From assembly GCA_038880255.1 (NCBI GenBank), contig JAVZSA010000028.1:1-16350 (forward strand): a DNA stretch of 16,350 nucleotides, given 5' to 3'. Within the stretch, counting starts at the first letter, position 1. The number at the start of each line of letters is the position of its first letter. Below the pieces are notes generated by a model. That model was not told the DNA's origin. It saw only the letters and a program-made list of their open reading frames with translations, and did not search any database. Source of the DNA: ARK-15 sp038880255 (lineage in GTDB: Archaea; Thermoplasmatota; Thermoplasmata; Thermoplasmatales; ARK-15). Below, one piece after another: positions 7,505 to 14,922 of the stretch. The translations under genes were made by a program, and so were the position numbers.

Positions 7505-9529
7505 ATGACATTTTATTCACTTATAATTGCAAGGCCAAATCTTTTTGAAATATCAAATTCTGAGCTTTATATACATTATGCAGCTACAATAATTATTTTT
7601 ATAGTTTACCTTTATTGGTTCTATATCATATATAAAAAATTGGGTCTTAATAGAAAATCATTTTTTGAACTACTTAAAAATTGGAACTGGAAAAATCTGT
7701 TTTTATATGGTATTTTTCAAAGAAAATTTGTTAGAGACATTTATGCAGGTCTAATGCATATACTTATTTCTTGGGGTATTATATTTTTGACAATTTCCAC
7801 TGCTTTAGTGGCATTGGACAACGATATACTTTCGCCATTTGGAATTAGGATCTTGATAGGTGACTTTTATCTATTTTTTGAAGTATTTTCTGACACTGGT
7901 GGACTTATGCTTTTAATTGGCCTTACCATGGCACTTTATAGGAGACTTAGAAAAAAGGTATTATTACATACCATCTGGGATGATTATGTTGTTATTGGTT
8001 CACTATATTTAATAGCATTTGAAGGTTTTTTCCTTGAGGGATTAAATATTTACTTGCTCAATATTATACAGAATTATTCCTATGTAGATCATTATAGATA
8101 CATTGGTTCAATATTTTCATTATTTTGGTACAATATATTTAATTCAAATACAAACAATGCAATTTTAGTTTACAGAGTTTTATGGGAAATACATTTTCTT
8201 ACAGTTTTTATAGTATTAGGGTATGCATTACTATCTAAGCTTTCACATGTTATTATTTCCCCAACCTTTGTTGCCTTAAGACCTGAAAAAGTTAGAGGAG
8301 AAATGACTACTCCATTTAAACTTGAAGAGATCCTTCAAAGTGGATCATTTGATATAAAAATGGGAATAGAAAAACTTACTGATTTAAAACCGATACAAAG
8401 GTTAGAATCTCTCGCCTGTACAGATTGTGGTAGATGTGAAAGAGCATGTCCAGCATTTGCAGCGGGAAGGGAACTCTCACCAAGAGTTCTGATGCAAACC
8501 TTAAAATCAAATGTGGGTCAAGAAATAGATTTTATTCCTATATTATTTAGTGAAGAATTTATTTGGTCCTGTACAACATGTCAGGCTTGTGTGGAAGAAT
8601 GTCCTGTTAGGATTGATCCACAGAGTTTTCTTTTAGAAATGAGAAGGGATTTAGTTTTTAAAAGTAAATTAGATAAACAAAAAGTACAATTTTTAAATAA
8701 TTTAACATATACAAGAAATCCACTTGGAAATTCACCATCAGAAAGAAATGTGTGGATAGATAAATCAAAGAAATTTGAAAACGATGAATATTTATTGTGG
8801 ATAGGTTGTATGGCAAGCTTTGATCCAAGAACTAAAAATGTTGCTGAAAGTTTGATAAATATTCTTAAAGAGGCGAATGTAAGTTTTGGTGTTTTGGGCG
8901 AGGAGGAATCCTGTTGTGGAGAAGCTGCCAGAAGACTTGGAGAAGAAAGTAGATACCAGGAATTGGTAATGCAAAATGTGACAGTTTTTAAAACCTATAA
9001 TGTGAAAAAAATAATAACAATATGCCCTCATGGATACAATACATTTAAAAATGAATATTCAAAATTTATAAATGGTCTAGAAGTTTATCATCATTCCCAG
9101 ATTATAGAGAAATTGATAAAGGATGGTAAAATTAAGGTAGATAAAAGCAAAGTAACATTCACATACCATGATCCTTGTTATTTAGGAAGAATAAATGGTG
9201 AATATTCTGCACCTAGGTTTATTCTTTCAAAAACAGCAAATCTTGTGGAAATGGAGAGATCTAAATCTAAAAGTTTTTGTTGCGGAGGCGGAGGAGCAAA
9301 TTATTGGTATAAGGTAAACGAAAAGGAACCTATTTCACAAATCAGATTAAAAGAGGCAGAATCAAAGAGTAAAAATATAGCAGTGGCGTGCCCATATTGT
9401 CTAGGTATGCTAGAGGATGCATCAAGAACTCTTGGAAAAGAGGATGTTATTATTAAAGACATTGCAGAAATAGTTTATTCTTCTATTCAACGATCATCTA
9501 ATGAATCAGGATCTAACAGTTCTAAATGA
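7505..9529 (+). CDS. Membrane cytochrome b-like / HdrD-like (GlpC-like) Fe-S oxidoreductase fusion
   Basis: The 674-residue protein has two parts. Residues 1-250 form about five membrane helices resembling the NarI/DsrM/HdrE heme-b subunit, with candidate heme ligands His85, His230 and His248. Residues 300-370 hold two 4Fe-4S motifs: Cys305/308/311/315 and Cys356/359/362/366. Two CCG domains follow. The first has Cys435, Cys470-471 and CPHG (Cys507), so its last Cys is Gly510. The second is complete: Cys558, CCGGGG at 592-597, and CPYC (Cys629, Cys632). This is the HdrD/GlpC architecture fused behind an HdrE-like membrane anchor. Directly after glpD, the likely role is moving electrons from the dehydrogenase to a quinone, as GlpC does for GlpAB; that is inference. 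Reduction of a disulfide, as in methanogen HdrDE, is an alternative. The last dozen residues are a Ser/Asn-rich tail overlapping the opposite gene. Confidence 0.88.
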   Translation: MTFYSLIIARPNLFEISNSELYIHYAATIIIFIVYLYWFYIIYKKLGLNRKSFFELLKNWNWKNLFLYGIFQRKFVRDIYAGLMHILISWGIIFLTISTALVALDNDILSPFGIRILIGDFYLFFEVFSDTGGLMLLIGLTMALYRRLRKKVLLHTIWDDYVVIGSLYLIAFEGFFLEGLNIYLLNIIQNYSYVDHYRYIGSIFSLFWYNIFNSNTNNAILVYRVLWEIHFLTVFIVLGYALLSKLSHVIISPTFVALRPEKVRGEMTTPFKLEEILQSGSFDIKMGIEKLTDLKPIQRLESLACTDCGRCERACPAFAAGRELSPRVLMQTLKSNVGQEIDFIPILFSEEFIWSCTTCQACVEECPVRIDPQSFLLEMRRDLVFKSKLDKQKVQFLNNLTYTRNPLGNSPSERNVWIDKSKKFENDEYLLWIGCMASFDPRTKNVAESLINILKEANVSFGVLGEEESCCGEAARRLGEESRYQELVMQNVTVFKTYNVKKIITICPHGYNTFKNEYSKFINGLEVYHHSQIIEKLIKDGKIKVDKSKVTFTYHDPCYLGRINGEYSAPRFILSKTANLVEMERSKSKSFCCGGGGANYWYKVNEKEPISQIRLKEAESKSKNIAVACPYCLGMLEDASRTLGKEDVIIKDIAEIVYSSIQRSSNESGSNSSK

Positions 9530-10293
9530 GTTGAAGGTAATATTTCCAAAATTTTTTTTCTTTGAGAGGATAAAAGATCCTTTTTTTCCATTACAACATA
9601 TTTAGCATTACTTTTTATTTCCATTTGATTTAATAAATCAATATCTAAAAAATCAACAACAAATTTTGATGCCATATGCCCAAATGAGATTTTCTTTTTT
9701 AGTGCCAATTTTGTAAATCTTGGAGCATAATGGCCACCACCAATACCAATTGCAATGGGATCATTTGTTTCTTTATAATTAAGAATTGTTTCTGCTATTA
9801 TTTTTCCAGCTTCTAAATTTTTCCATTCATTTTCGTTACTACCTATTTCTATAAAAAACACTGGTCTATTTATAAACGGTCCGTGATGTGTTACTTCATA
9901 ATTTACTGAAAAATCTTTTAAATAATTAATCTCGTTCATCTTAAGAAGTGCACCTGTCATAGATTTAGCTGGGACATCAACTAATGTTTTTTTCTTACCA
10001 CCAAATTCATTAGTGTTATAATTACCAATTGGATGGACAGTTAAACTTTTCATTCCAGATTCGCTTCTATGCCTTGATGCCACAATAATTTTTTCAAAAT
10101 TTTTTCCAAGAATTTTTTCTATTTCCAAATCAATATTTTCTGCAAATATTTTTTCCTTTTCAATTATTGCAATATAAAATTTTTCACAAGAAAATATATT
10201 TTCTTTCTCCTCTCTTAAAGAACACATAGATTTTATGTTTTCTAAAATATTCATTGATGCTATATCGTCTGTTGAAAACAATATGAGATCCAT
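9487..10293 (-). CDS. dtdA: D-aminoacyl-tRNA deacylase, archaeal type (DTD2/GEK1 family)
   Basis: The enzyme removes D-amino acids wrongly attached to tRNA and so protects translation; this version is found in archaea and plants. All family motifs are visible: ASRHRSESGMKSLTVHPIGN (72-91), EVTHHGP (133-139), EIGSNENEW (149-157), GIGGGHYAPRFTKLA (183-197) and GHMASKF (205-211). These include the His and Glu residues thought to bind the metal ions. I chose the ATG at 10293 (268 residues, the usual family length). An upstream start at 10374 would add 27 residues that run through the promoter and are not family-like. A TATA-like element about 27 bases before this ATG suggests leaderless expression. 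The 3' end overlaps the HdrD-like gene on the other strand by 43 bases. Confidence 0.95.
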   Translation of the reverse strand: MDLILFSTDDIASMNILENIKSMCSLREEKENIFSCEKFYIAIIEKEKIFAENIDLEIEKILGKNFEKIIVASRHRSESGMKSLTVHPIGNYNTNEFGGKKKTLVDVPAKSMTGALLKMNEINYLKDFSVNYEVTHHGPFINRPVFFIEIGSNENEWKNLEAGKIIAETILNYKETNDPIAIGIGGGHYAPRFTKLALKKKISFGHMASKFVVDFLDIDLLNQMEIKSNAKYVVMEKKDLLSSQRKKILEILPSTHLELLDPDSLDDR

Positions 10294-10316
10294 TATTTTG
10301 GTAATAATGTAAAAAC

Positions 10317-10324
10317 ATTTAAAT
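10317..10324. promoter_or_regulatory. Palindromic TATA element between divergent genes
   Basis: ATTTAAAT is a perfect palindrome. It sits about 27 bases from the dtdA ATG on the minus strand, ideal for a leaderless start, and about 41 bases from the ATG of the membrane-protein gene on the plus strand, which instead has a leader with a ribosome-binding site. It is the best TATA candidate for both, so one TBP site may serve both directions. Confidence 0.4.
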
Positions 10325-10350
10325 ATTTGTATGCCATTTGTCAGACAGAT

Positions 10351-10358
10351 AAGGTGAT
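10351..10358 (+). promoter_or_regulatory. Shine-Dalgarno sequence of the small membrane-protein gene
   Basis: AAGGTGAT lies three bases before the ATG at 10362 and matches the archaeal 16S rRNA tail. It fixes that start and shows the transcript has a leader. Confidence 0.6.
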
Positions 10359-10361
10359 AAT

Positions 10362-10880
10362 ATGAATACCTCAAAATTTACAATAAATACGTTACTAGGA
10401 TTTTTGCTAATTGGTCTACTTTGGTGGCTACCACTCTTTGGACCAATGATTTCAGGATACGTTGTAGGAAAAAGAAGTGAAAATGCAAAATATGGTGCAT
10501 TTGCCACAAGTATACCTGCTATAACATTTTTCATAATATCATATTTAATTCATATTCATTATCTCACAATACCGTTAATCTTATTCCCATCAAATGTAGA
10601 TCCTACTGGACTGTTAAAATATATAAATAATACTGAAAATATTATAGTATTTTATTTAGGCAATTATCTTTACTTTTTAAAATATGCTCCTCCTTATTTT
10701 GCAATTATGATAATTTTTGGGATTGTTGGAGGTGCATTAGCAAAGCCTGAAAATGAATTTAAAGTGAATAAAAAAAGACCACAATTAAAGGAATATAAAA
10801 TAGAAAAACCAAAAAATATTCATCCATTAATAAAAAAGGCATTGAAGCAAAAAAAGCAAGAAAATAACGATTCCATATAA
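10362..10880 (+). CDS. Small membrane protein of unknown function (possibly DUF5518-like)
   Basis: This 172-residue protein has hydrophobic segments at about residues 9-36 (a hairpin broken by LFGPMISGYVVG), 44-64 and 108-127. A strongly basic, Lys-rich cytoplasmic tail of about 45 residues follows. The GPMISGYVVGKRSENAKYGA stretch and the late IIFGIVGGALA stretch resemble the glycine-rich segments of archaeal DUF5518-type membrane proteins, but the match is from memory and weak. No enzymatic motif is visible. The start is well supported by AAGGTGAT. It is divergent from dtdA, and the DUF99 gene follows after 34 bases. I cannot assign a function. Confidence 0.75.
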   Translation: MNTSKFTINTLLGFLLIGLLWWLPLFGPMISGYVVGKRSENAKYGAFATSIPAITFFIISYLIHIHYLTIPLILFPSNVDPTGLLKYINNTENIIVFYLGNYLYFLKYAPPYFAIMIIFGIVGGALAKPENEFKVNKKRPQLKEYKIEKPKNIHPLIKKALKQKKQENNDSI

Positions 10881-10914
10881 AATTTTATTTCCTTCCAATC
10901 TTTATCTTTTTAAT

Positions 10915-11472
10915 GTGAAATTAAAAGTAAGGGCATTGGGTATTGATGATGCACCATTTTCAAGAGAAAATAATAAATCATATCTGATAGGTAGTGTTGT
11001 GCGAGAAAAAAATTATTTGGAAGGTTTGATCATTGAAAAAATTACTGTGGATGGTATTGATTCTACAGATGTCATATTGAAAATGATTTCTGGAAAATTT
11101 TCAGAACAAATAAAAATAATATTTATGAATGGTATAACATTTGCAGGTTTTAATGTGGCGAATATTGAGAAAATTTATTTAGAAACAAAAATACCAATAA
11201 TAACGGTGGTAAGGAAAATGCCTTCTATGGAAGAAATAGAACAGGCATTAAAAAAACATTTTACTGATTGGGAGGAAAGATTAAATTTAATGAAAAAATT
11301 TGAAATAAAAAACATAAATGGTGTTTATGTTCAAAAAATGGGTATTGAATGGAAAGAAGTGGGGGAGATTCTCTTAAGATTTACTGTGAGGGGTAAAATA
11401 CCAGAACCAATAAGGATTTCACATATTATAGGAAGTGCACTTATTTTTGGTTATTCTAAGAAAAAACCCTAA
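10915..11472 (+). CDS. DUF99 / UPF0215 family protein (endonuclease V-related, endonuclease dU-like)
   Basis: A complete 185-residue member of the archaeal DUF99 family. The hallmarks are in order: RALGIDDAPF at the N-terminus (Asp11-Asp12), VDGIDSTDVILKMI in the middle, IIFMNGITFAGFNVANIEKI, PIITVVRKMPSMEEIEQAL, and IPEPIRISHIIGSAL near the end. The family is distantly related to endonuclease V, and an archaeal member has been reported to cleave uracil-containing DNA; a repair role is therefore likely but unproven here. The start is a GTG at 10915; no ATG lies in frame nearby. No ribosome-binding site is visible; expression may come from a TATA-like ATATAAAA near 10874-10881 or by read-through from the preceding gene. 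Its TAA stop shares bases with the TAG stop of the opposite KH-domain gene. Confidence 0.88.
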   Translation: MKLKVRALGIDDAPFSRENNKSYLIGSVVREKNYLEGLIIEKITVDGIDSTDVILKMISGKFSEQIKIIFMNGITFAGFNVANIEKIYLETKIPIITVVRKMPSMEEIEQALKKHFTDWEERLNLMKKFEIKNINGVYVQKMGIEWKEVGEILLRFTVRGKIPEPIRISHIIGSALIFGYSKKKP

Positions 11473-12008
11473 TATGAATCAAGTGAGCTAAATTTTATTT
11501 CTTTCCTTTTTTCAGCAAGAAACCTATATATTGTAGAATGTTTGCTCCCTTGCAATATCATTTCTATGGATTTTCTTGCCATTTCTAAACCTTCATATGA
11601 ACCAATTATTGAAACAGTATTACCAAAAACGGATATATAAGTACCTGTTAATTCTTCTATTGTTTTCCTAGCCTTTCCATTTGTACCAATTATTCTACCG
11701 CGTGCCACTCTTATCCTATTTTCTTTTTTATTATAATAATCTTTTAAATCTATAATTTCCAAAATTATATCCTCCTCAAAAAGCTTAAATGCTCTTTTTG
11801 GAGAGAAACCCCTTGCTATAGCCTTTACAACATCTTCTGCTTTTAGAGCAAGAAATGGATCAGCATTTGTATCATCGATTTCCACTTCCCCACTTTCAGA
11901 ATCTATCATTAACCTAACACCAGTACTCTTCTCTATTGATTCCCTTGTTTCTCCTTCCCTACCAATTAAAACGCCTATTCTAGATTTTGGTATAACTTGG
12001 TATCTCAT
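11469..12008 (-). CDS. KH-domain protein, archaeal Pno1/Dim2 homologue
   Basis: The 179-residue protein has two KH RNA-binding domains. The first has an IGREGE loop (GxxG at 16-19) followed by TRESIEKSTGVRL; the second has ARGRIIGTNGKARKTIEELT (GxxG at 108-111). This is the architecture of eukaryotic Pno1/Dim2, which works with Rio1, Nob1 and Dim1 in small-subunit maturation, and of its archaeal counterpart. It overlaps the rio1 gene by four bases, with a GGGGTG-type ribosome-binding site inside the end of rio1, six bases before its ATG. The aIF1A-Rio1-KH order is a recurrent archaeal arrangement, which strengthens the call. A role in 16S rRNA processing is inferred from the homologue. Confidence 0.93.
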   Translation of the reverse strand: MRYQVIPKSRIGVLIGREGETRESIEKSTGVRLMIDSESGEVEIDDTNADPFLALKAEDVVKAIARGFSPKRAFKLFEEDIILEIIDLKDYYNKKENRIRVARGRIIGTNGKARKTIEELTGTYISVFGNTVSIIGSYEGLEMARKSIEMILQGSKHSTIYRFLAEKRKEIKFSSLDSY

Positions 12009-12778
12009 ATAAAGACACCCCAGTCAATTTTATCATAAAAATCTTTTTCGTTGGCATTAATACCTTTTTTTCTAAAAAATCTTACCATATTTTTAATATC
12101 TCTTTCAAGCAATAATCTTGCATTTGGGTGCTTTACAGGCATTGCCTGTGAAACATCTATAATGTAGGGTTTATTTTTATGAACAACTATGTTGTATTCA
12201 CTTAAATCACCATGGACAAGATTTGCTACATTTACCATTTTCATAAGATTTTCAAGAATTACAGGATATAATTTTTCAATCTCCCCATTATAATCCTTTA
12301 ACAAGGGGGAGGGAAATTTAGAAGTTCCAAGATACTCCATGACAACAATATTTTTTAGGAATACAACAGGTTTGGGAACAAGCACACCTGCATCAAAACA
12401 ATCTGTTAGGTTCCTATACTCTTTTTGTGCCCAGAGATAAATTATTCCTAGTGTTGATCTTTTAATGTTTTGGAATCTATAATCACCTTCAATATAATTT
12501 ATAATTGTATTAAAATTTTTTGTTGATGTTCTATATATTTTTACAGCTAAATATTTTCTTCCTTTTTTTGCTCTAAAAATATTTGCTTCTTTCCCTATCT
12601 TTATTGGGAATTCTATAATATCAAAATAATTATGTTTCAATAATTCATATAAAGATAGCATTGTTTTTCTATCAAAAACATCATTTTCTACCTTAAAAAG
12701 ATTATAATCCTTTTCCCTTCTTTCTATCTTAATCTTTTCGTTAACAAATTCATAAATTGAATTTATATCTTCCTTCAT
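12005..12778 (-). CDS. rio1: RIO1-type serine/threonine protein kinase
   Basis: A complete 257-residue atypical protein kinase of the RIO family, needed in eukaryotes for the last steps of 40S ribosome maturation; the archaeal enzyme is thought to act on the 30S subunit. The signature IGKEANIF (61-68) replaces the usual glycine-rich loop. Lys80 in LAVKIYR is the ATP lysine, LVHGDLSEYNIVV (187-199) carries catalytic Asp191 and Asn196, and IIDVSQA (206-212) carries the metal-binding Asp208. The STKNF segment at 85-89 starts the flexible loop typical of Rio1 rather than Rio2, and there is no Rio2 winged-helix domain. The start overlaps the aIF1A stop (ATGA), and the end overlaps the KH-protein start, so the three are translationally coupled. 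Confidence 0.96.
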   Translation of the reverse strand: MKEDINSIYEFVNEKIKIERREKDYNLFKVENDVFDRKTMLSLYELLKHNYFDIIEFPIKIGKEANIFRAKKGRKYLAVKIYRTSTKNFNTIINYIEGDYRFQNIKRSTLGIIYLWAQKEYRNLTDCFDAGVLVPKPVVFLKNIVVMEYLGTSKFPSPLLKDYNGEIEKLYPVILENLMKMVNVANLVHGDLSEYNIVVHKNKPYIIDVSQAMPVKHPNARLLLERDIKNMVRFFRKKGINANEKDFYDKIDWGVFI

Positions 12779-13101
12779 ACCTTTCCAAACACATCCAAAA
12801 TTTCTGGTAGAGTTTTATTTCTTGAAAGGTATGATGCTTGGGTAGGAGTGTATCTATAGATTATATCTGCCTTTTCATCCTGAAAATCCCAGGGTTTTAT
12901 TATAACCAAGTCTCCTTCCTTTATCCACATTCTTTTTTTAATTTTACCAGGAACTCTACACTGTCTAGATTTTCCATCCTCACACATTACAATCATTCTG
13001 GCAGCTCCCAGCATTTTATCTACTATTCCAAACATTTCACCATTATTCCTATTAGGTAATGGTACGCGTCCTAATTTTTCCTCTTCATTTTCCTTATCCA
13101 T
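12775..13101 (-). CDS. eif1A: Translation initiation factor aIF1A
   Basis: This 108-residue protein is the archaeal homologue of eIF1A and bacterial IF1. It binds the small-subunit A site during initiation. After a short charged N-terminal tail (GRVPLPNRNNGEMFGIV), it has the S1-type OB fold (about 21-90): MLGAARMIVMCEDGKSRQCR, VPGKIKKRMWIKEGDLVIIK and PWDFQDEKADIIYRYTPTQ are all characteristic. Length is normal for archaea. It is the first gene of the overlapping aIF1A-Rio1-KH operon, with a TATA-like box about 31 bases upstream and no Shine-Dalgarno sequence, pointing to a leaderless or nearly leaderless message. Confidence 0.96.
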   Translation of the reverse strand: MDKENEEEKLGRVPLPNRNNGEMFGIVDKMLGAARMIVMCEDGKSRQCRVPGKIKKRMWIKEGDLVIIKPWDFQDEKADIIYRYTPTQASYLSRNKTLPEILDVFGKV

Positions 13102-13127
13102 AAACAGTACGGATTATATGGTACGAA

Positions 13128-13137
13128 TATATAAAAT
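13128..13137 (-). promoter_or_regulatory. TATA box of the aIF1A-Rio1-KH operon
   Basis: Read on the minus strand this is ATTTTATATA, three bases beyond the xerA stop codon and about 31 bases before the aIF1A ATG. The operon therefore probably has its own promoter even though xerA lies directly upstream in the same direction. Confidence 0.45.
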
Positions 13138-13140
13138 CTT

Positions 13141-13977
13141 TTAATAATTAGGTTTAGCCTTTTCATAAACCTCTTTTAATGCATCATCATCCACATGCGT
13201 ATATATTTGTGTTGTCGCCACACTTGAATGTCCTAAAATTTGTTGAATAAATCTAATATCTGCACCATTCCTGAGAAGTGTTGTAGCAAATGTATGTCTA
13301 ATCACATGAGGAGTTACCTTTTTATTTATTCCCGCTTTTTTGGCATAATATCTAACTAACCTTTCAACGTGAGTTGTACTTATTTTTTCTCCCTTTTTAC
13401 TCCTAAAAACATTACCTTCGAATATTTTCTCATTTTTAAGGTAATCCTTCAATAAATTCATCACCTTAGAATCTACTATAACTATTCTATCTTTATCACC
13501 TTTTCCTGATTGAATATGAATAACATTTTCTATAAAGTCAATATCTTCTACTTTTAATGAACAAAGTTCACTTACTCTAATCCCAGTATATGCTAAAACC
13601 ATCAGCATTACATAATCCCTAACATTTTCTTTTGAAGATTCTAAAATTTCCCTCATTTCTCTATCGTTTAAATAATTAGGTAATTTTTTGGATCTTTTAG
13701 GTGCTTTAAGTTTTGTAAGATCTTCCCTTTTTAAAAATTTAAAAAATACTTGCAGTGCTTTCATTGATAGATAAATAGTTTGTTTACTGTATTTTTTTTC
13801 TATTGCCATATATTCTTTATATTTTTCCACATCCTCTAATGTTATATCTTTAATATCTTTATTTATAAAATTAAGAAAGTTTTTCACAATACTTTTATAT
13901 TCTTTAATAGTATTATATGACCTTTTTTCTGACATTAAATGGCGATTAAATTTTTCAATTATTTCTAATTCTGTCAT
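13141..13977 (-). CDS. xerA: Tyrosine recombinase XerA
   Basis: A 278-residue tyrosine recombinase with an N-terminal SAM-like core-binding domain (about 1-90) and a C-terminal catalytic domain. All catalytic residues are present: Arg134 in TGIRVSEL, Lys159 in SGKGDKDR, His224 and Arg227 in HVIRHTFATTLL, His250 in LGHSS, and nucleophile Tyr259 in QIYTHV. Length and sequence fit the archaeal XerA group, which resolves chromosome dimers at a dif site as a single recombinase without a partner. It is not flanked by phage or integron genes and sits directly upstream of a housekeeping operon, so a chromosomal role is more likely than a mobile integrase. I found no convincing dif site in the window. 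The upstream region has A+T-rich TATA-like sequence near 14001-14010. Confidence 0.93.
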   Translation of the reverse strand: MTELEIIEKFNRHLMSEKRSYNTIKEYKSIVKNFLNFINKDIKDITLEDVEKYKEYMAIEKKYSKQTIYLSMKALQVFFKFLKREDLTKLKAPKRSKKLPNYLNDREMREILESSKENVRDYVMLMVLAYTGIRVSELCSLKVEDIDFIENVIHIQSGKGDKDRIVIVDSKVMNLLKDYLKNEKIFEGNVFRSKKGEKISTTHVERLVRYYAKKAGINKKVTPHVIRHTFATTLLRNGADIRFIQQILGHSSVATTQIYTHVDDDALKEVYEKAKPNY

Positions 13978-14036
13978 ACAATTGTCAGATATTATTATAC
14001 TATTATTTTAATTTTTCTTTAAAATTACCAGTAAAT

Positions 14037-14918
14037 CTACTGTTTGAAATTTTTAATCCAAAACCTGGCAATTTCTTCCCTTGTTGCTATCCAAATATCA
14101 TATTTTTTCACATATTTTATAAATTTTTCAATTGCTACAAATCTTCCTGGTCTTCCAGAAATTCTTACATGGAGACCTACATTCATCAATTTTGGTGAAA
14201 TTTTTGATTCCTTATATAAAACGTTGAATGTATCTTTCATATAATTGAAAAAATCATCAGAATTGGCAAATCGGTGCATTGGAGAAAGAAAATGAAAATC
14301 ATTGACATCAGGCGTATATGGTATAATTAACATACCTGTTTTTTGATAAAAGTATGGTAAATCATCATTGTATGCATCAGAATCATATATAAAATTTCCA
14401 AATTCTTTAAGAATTTCCAAAGTATTTTCACTAGGTTCTCTCGCATAAAAACCAACAGGTTTTTTTCCGGTTATTTTTTCAATTAAATCAACAGATTTCC
14501 TTATTTCCTCCTTTTCTTGTTCATAAGTCATTCTATACAATTCAGTCCACCTATAACCATGATCACAAATTTCATGATTATCTTCCATTATCCTTTTTGC
14601 TGCTTCTCTATTTAGCTCTAGAGCCTTTGCAACAGAAAAAAAGGTAACTTTAATTTTTTCTTTTTTAAAAAGGTCAAGAAGACGCCAAATTCCAACTCTT
14701 TGACCATACTCATAAACACTTTCCATTCCAACATCCCTTGTTTTTATATCAACAGCACCAAATTCACCGACAGTTTCAACAATTCCATCCAATGGATATG
14801 AATGTTCTGCACCTTCTTCATAGTTAACCACAATGGATAATGCCAATGTTTTTTCACCAGGCCATAAAAATTTTGGAGGATTTTTTCCATAACCAATAAA
14901 ATCCCTTTCATAAACCAT
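14037..14918 (-). CDS. NodB-fold hydrolase of the PuuE (allantoinase-like) type
   Basis: The 293-residue protein matches the polysaccharide-deacetylase superfamily branch containing bacterial PuuE, a metal-independent allantoinase. Shared segments are RDFIGYG...PP (5-15), NYEEGAEHS (32-40), ESVYEYGQRVGIWRLL (66-81), HEICDHGYRW (115-124), YDSDAYNDDLPY (178-189), PYTPDVNDFHF (200-210) and GLHVRISGRPGRF (248-260). The metal-binding motifs of ordinary deacetylases are altered: the TFDD motif is NYEEG and the second His of HxxxH is Trp124, as expected for the cofactor-free branch. Allantoin or another cyclic or linear amide is the likely substrate class. The substrate loop GFYAREPSENT (156-166) differs from what I recall of bacterial PuuE, so specificity is open. 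It follows the APC permease gene with its ribosome-binding site across that gene's stop, implying coupled uptake and hydrolysis. Confidence 0.85.
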   Translation of the reverse strand: MVYERDFIGYGKNPPKFLWPGEKTLALSIVVNYEEGAEHSYPLDGIVETVGEFGAVDIKTRDVGMESVYEYGQRVGIWRLLDLFKKEKIKVTFFSVAKALELNREAAKRIMEDNHEICDHGYRWTELYRMTYEQEKEEIRKSVDLIEKITGKKPVGFYAREPSENTLEILKEFGNFIYDSDAYNDDLPYFYQKTGMLIIPYTPDVNDFHFLSPMHRFANSDDFFNYMKDTFNVLYKESKISPKLMNVGLHVRISGRPGRFVAIEKFIKYVKKYDIWIATREEIARFWIKNFKQ

Positions 14919-14922
14919 ATTG

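Noticed and set aside
10294..10374. Upstream start adding 27 residues to the D-aminoacyl-tRNA deacylase
   Set aside because: It would run through the shared promoter and overlap the divergent gene's start; the family normally begins at the MDLILFSTDD position.
13105..13137. Possible dif site for XerA at the TATATGGTAC...ATATATAA stretch
   Set aside because: The half-sites do not match the arrangement I recall for archaeal dif (ATATAA and TTATAT around a central spacer), and the sequence is better explained as the aIF1A promoter.
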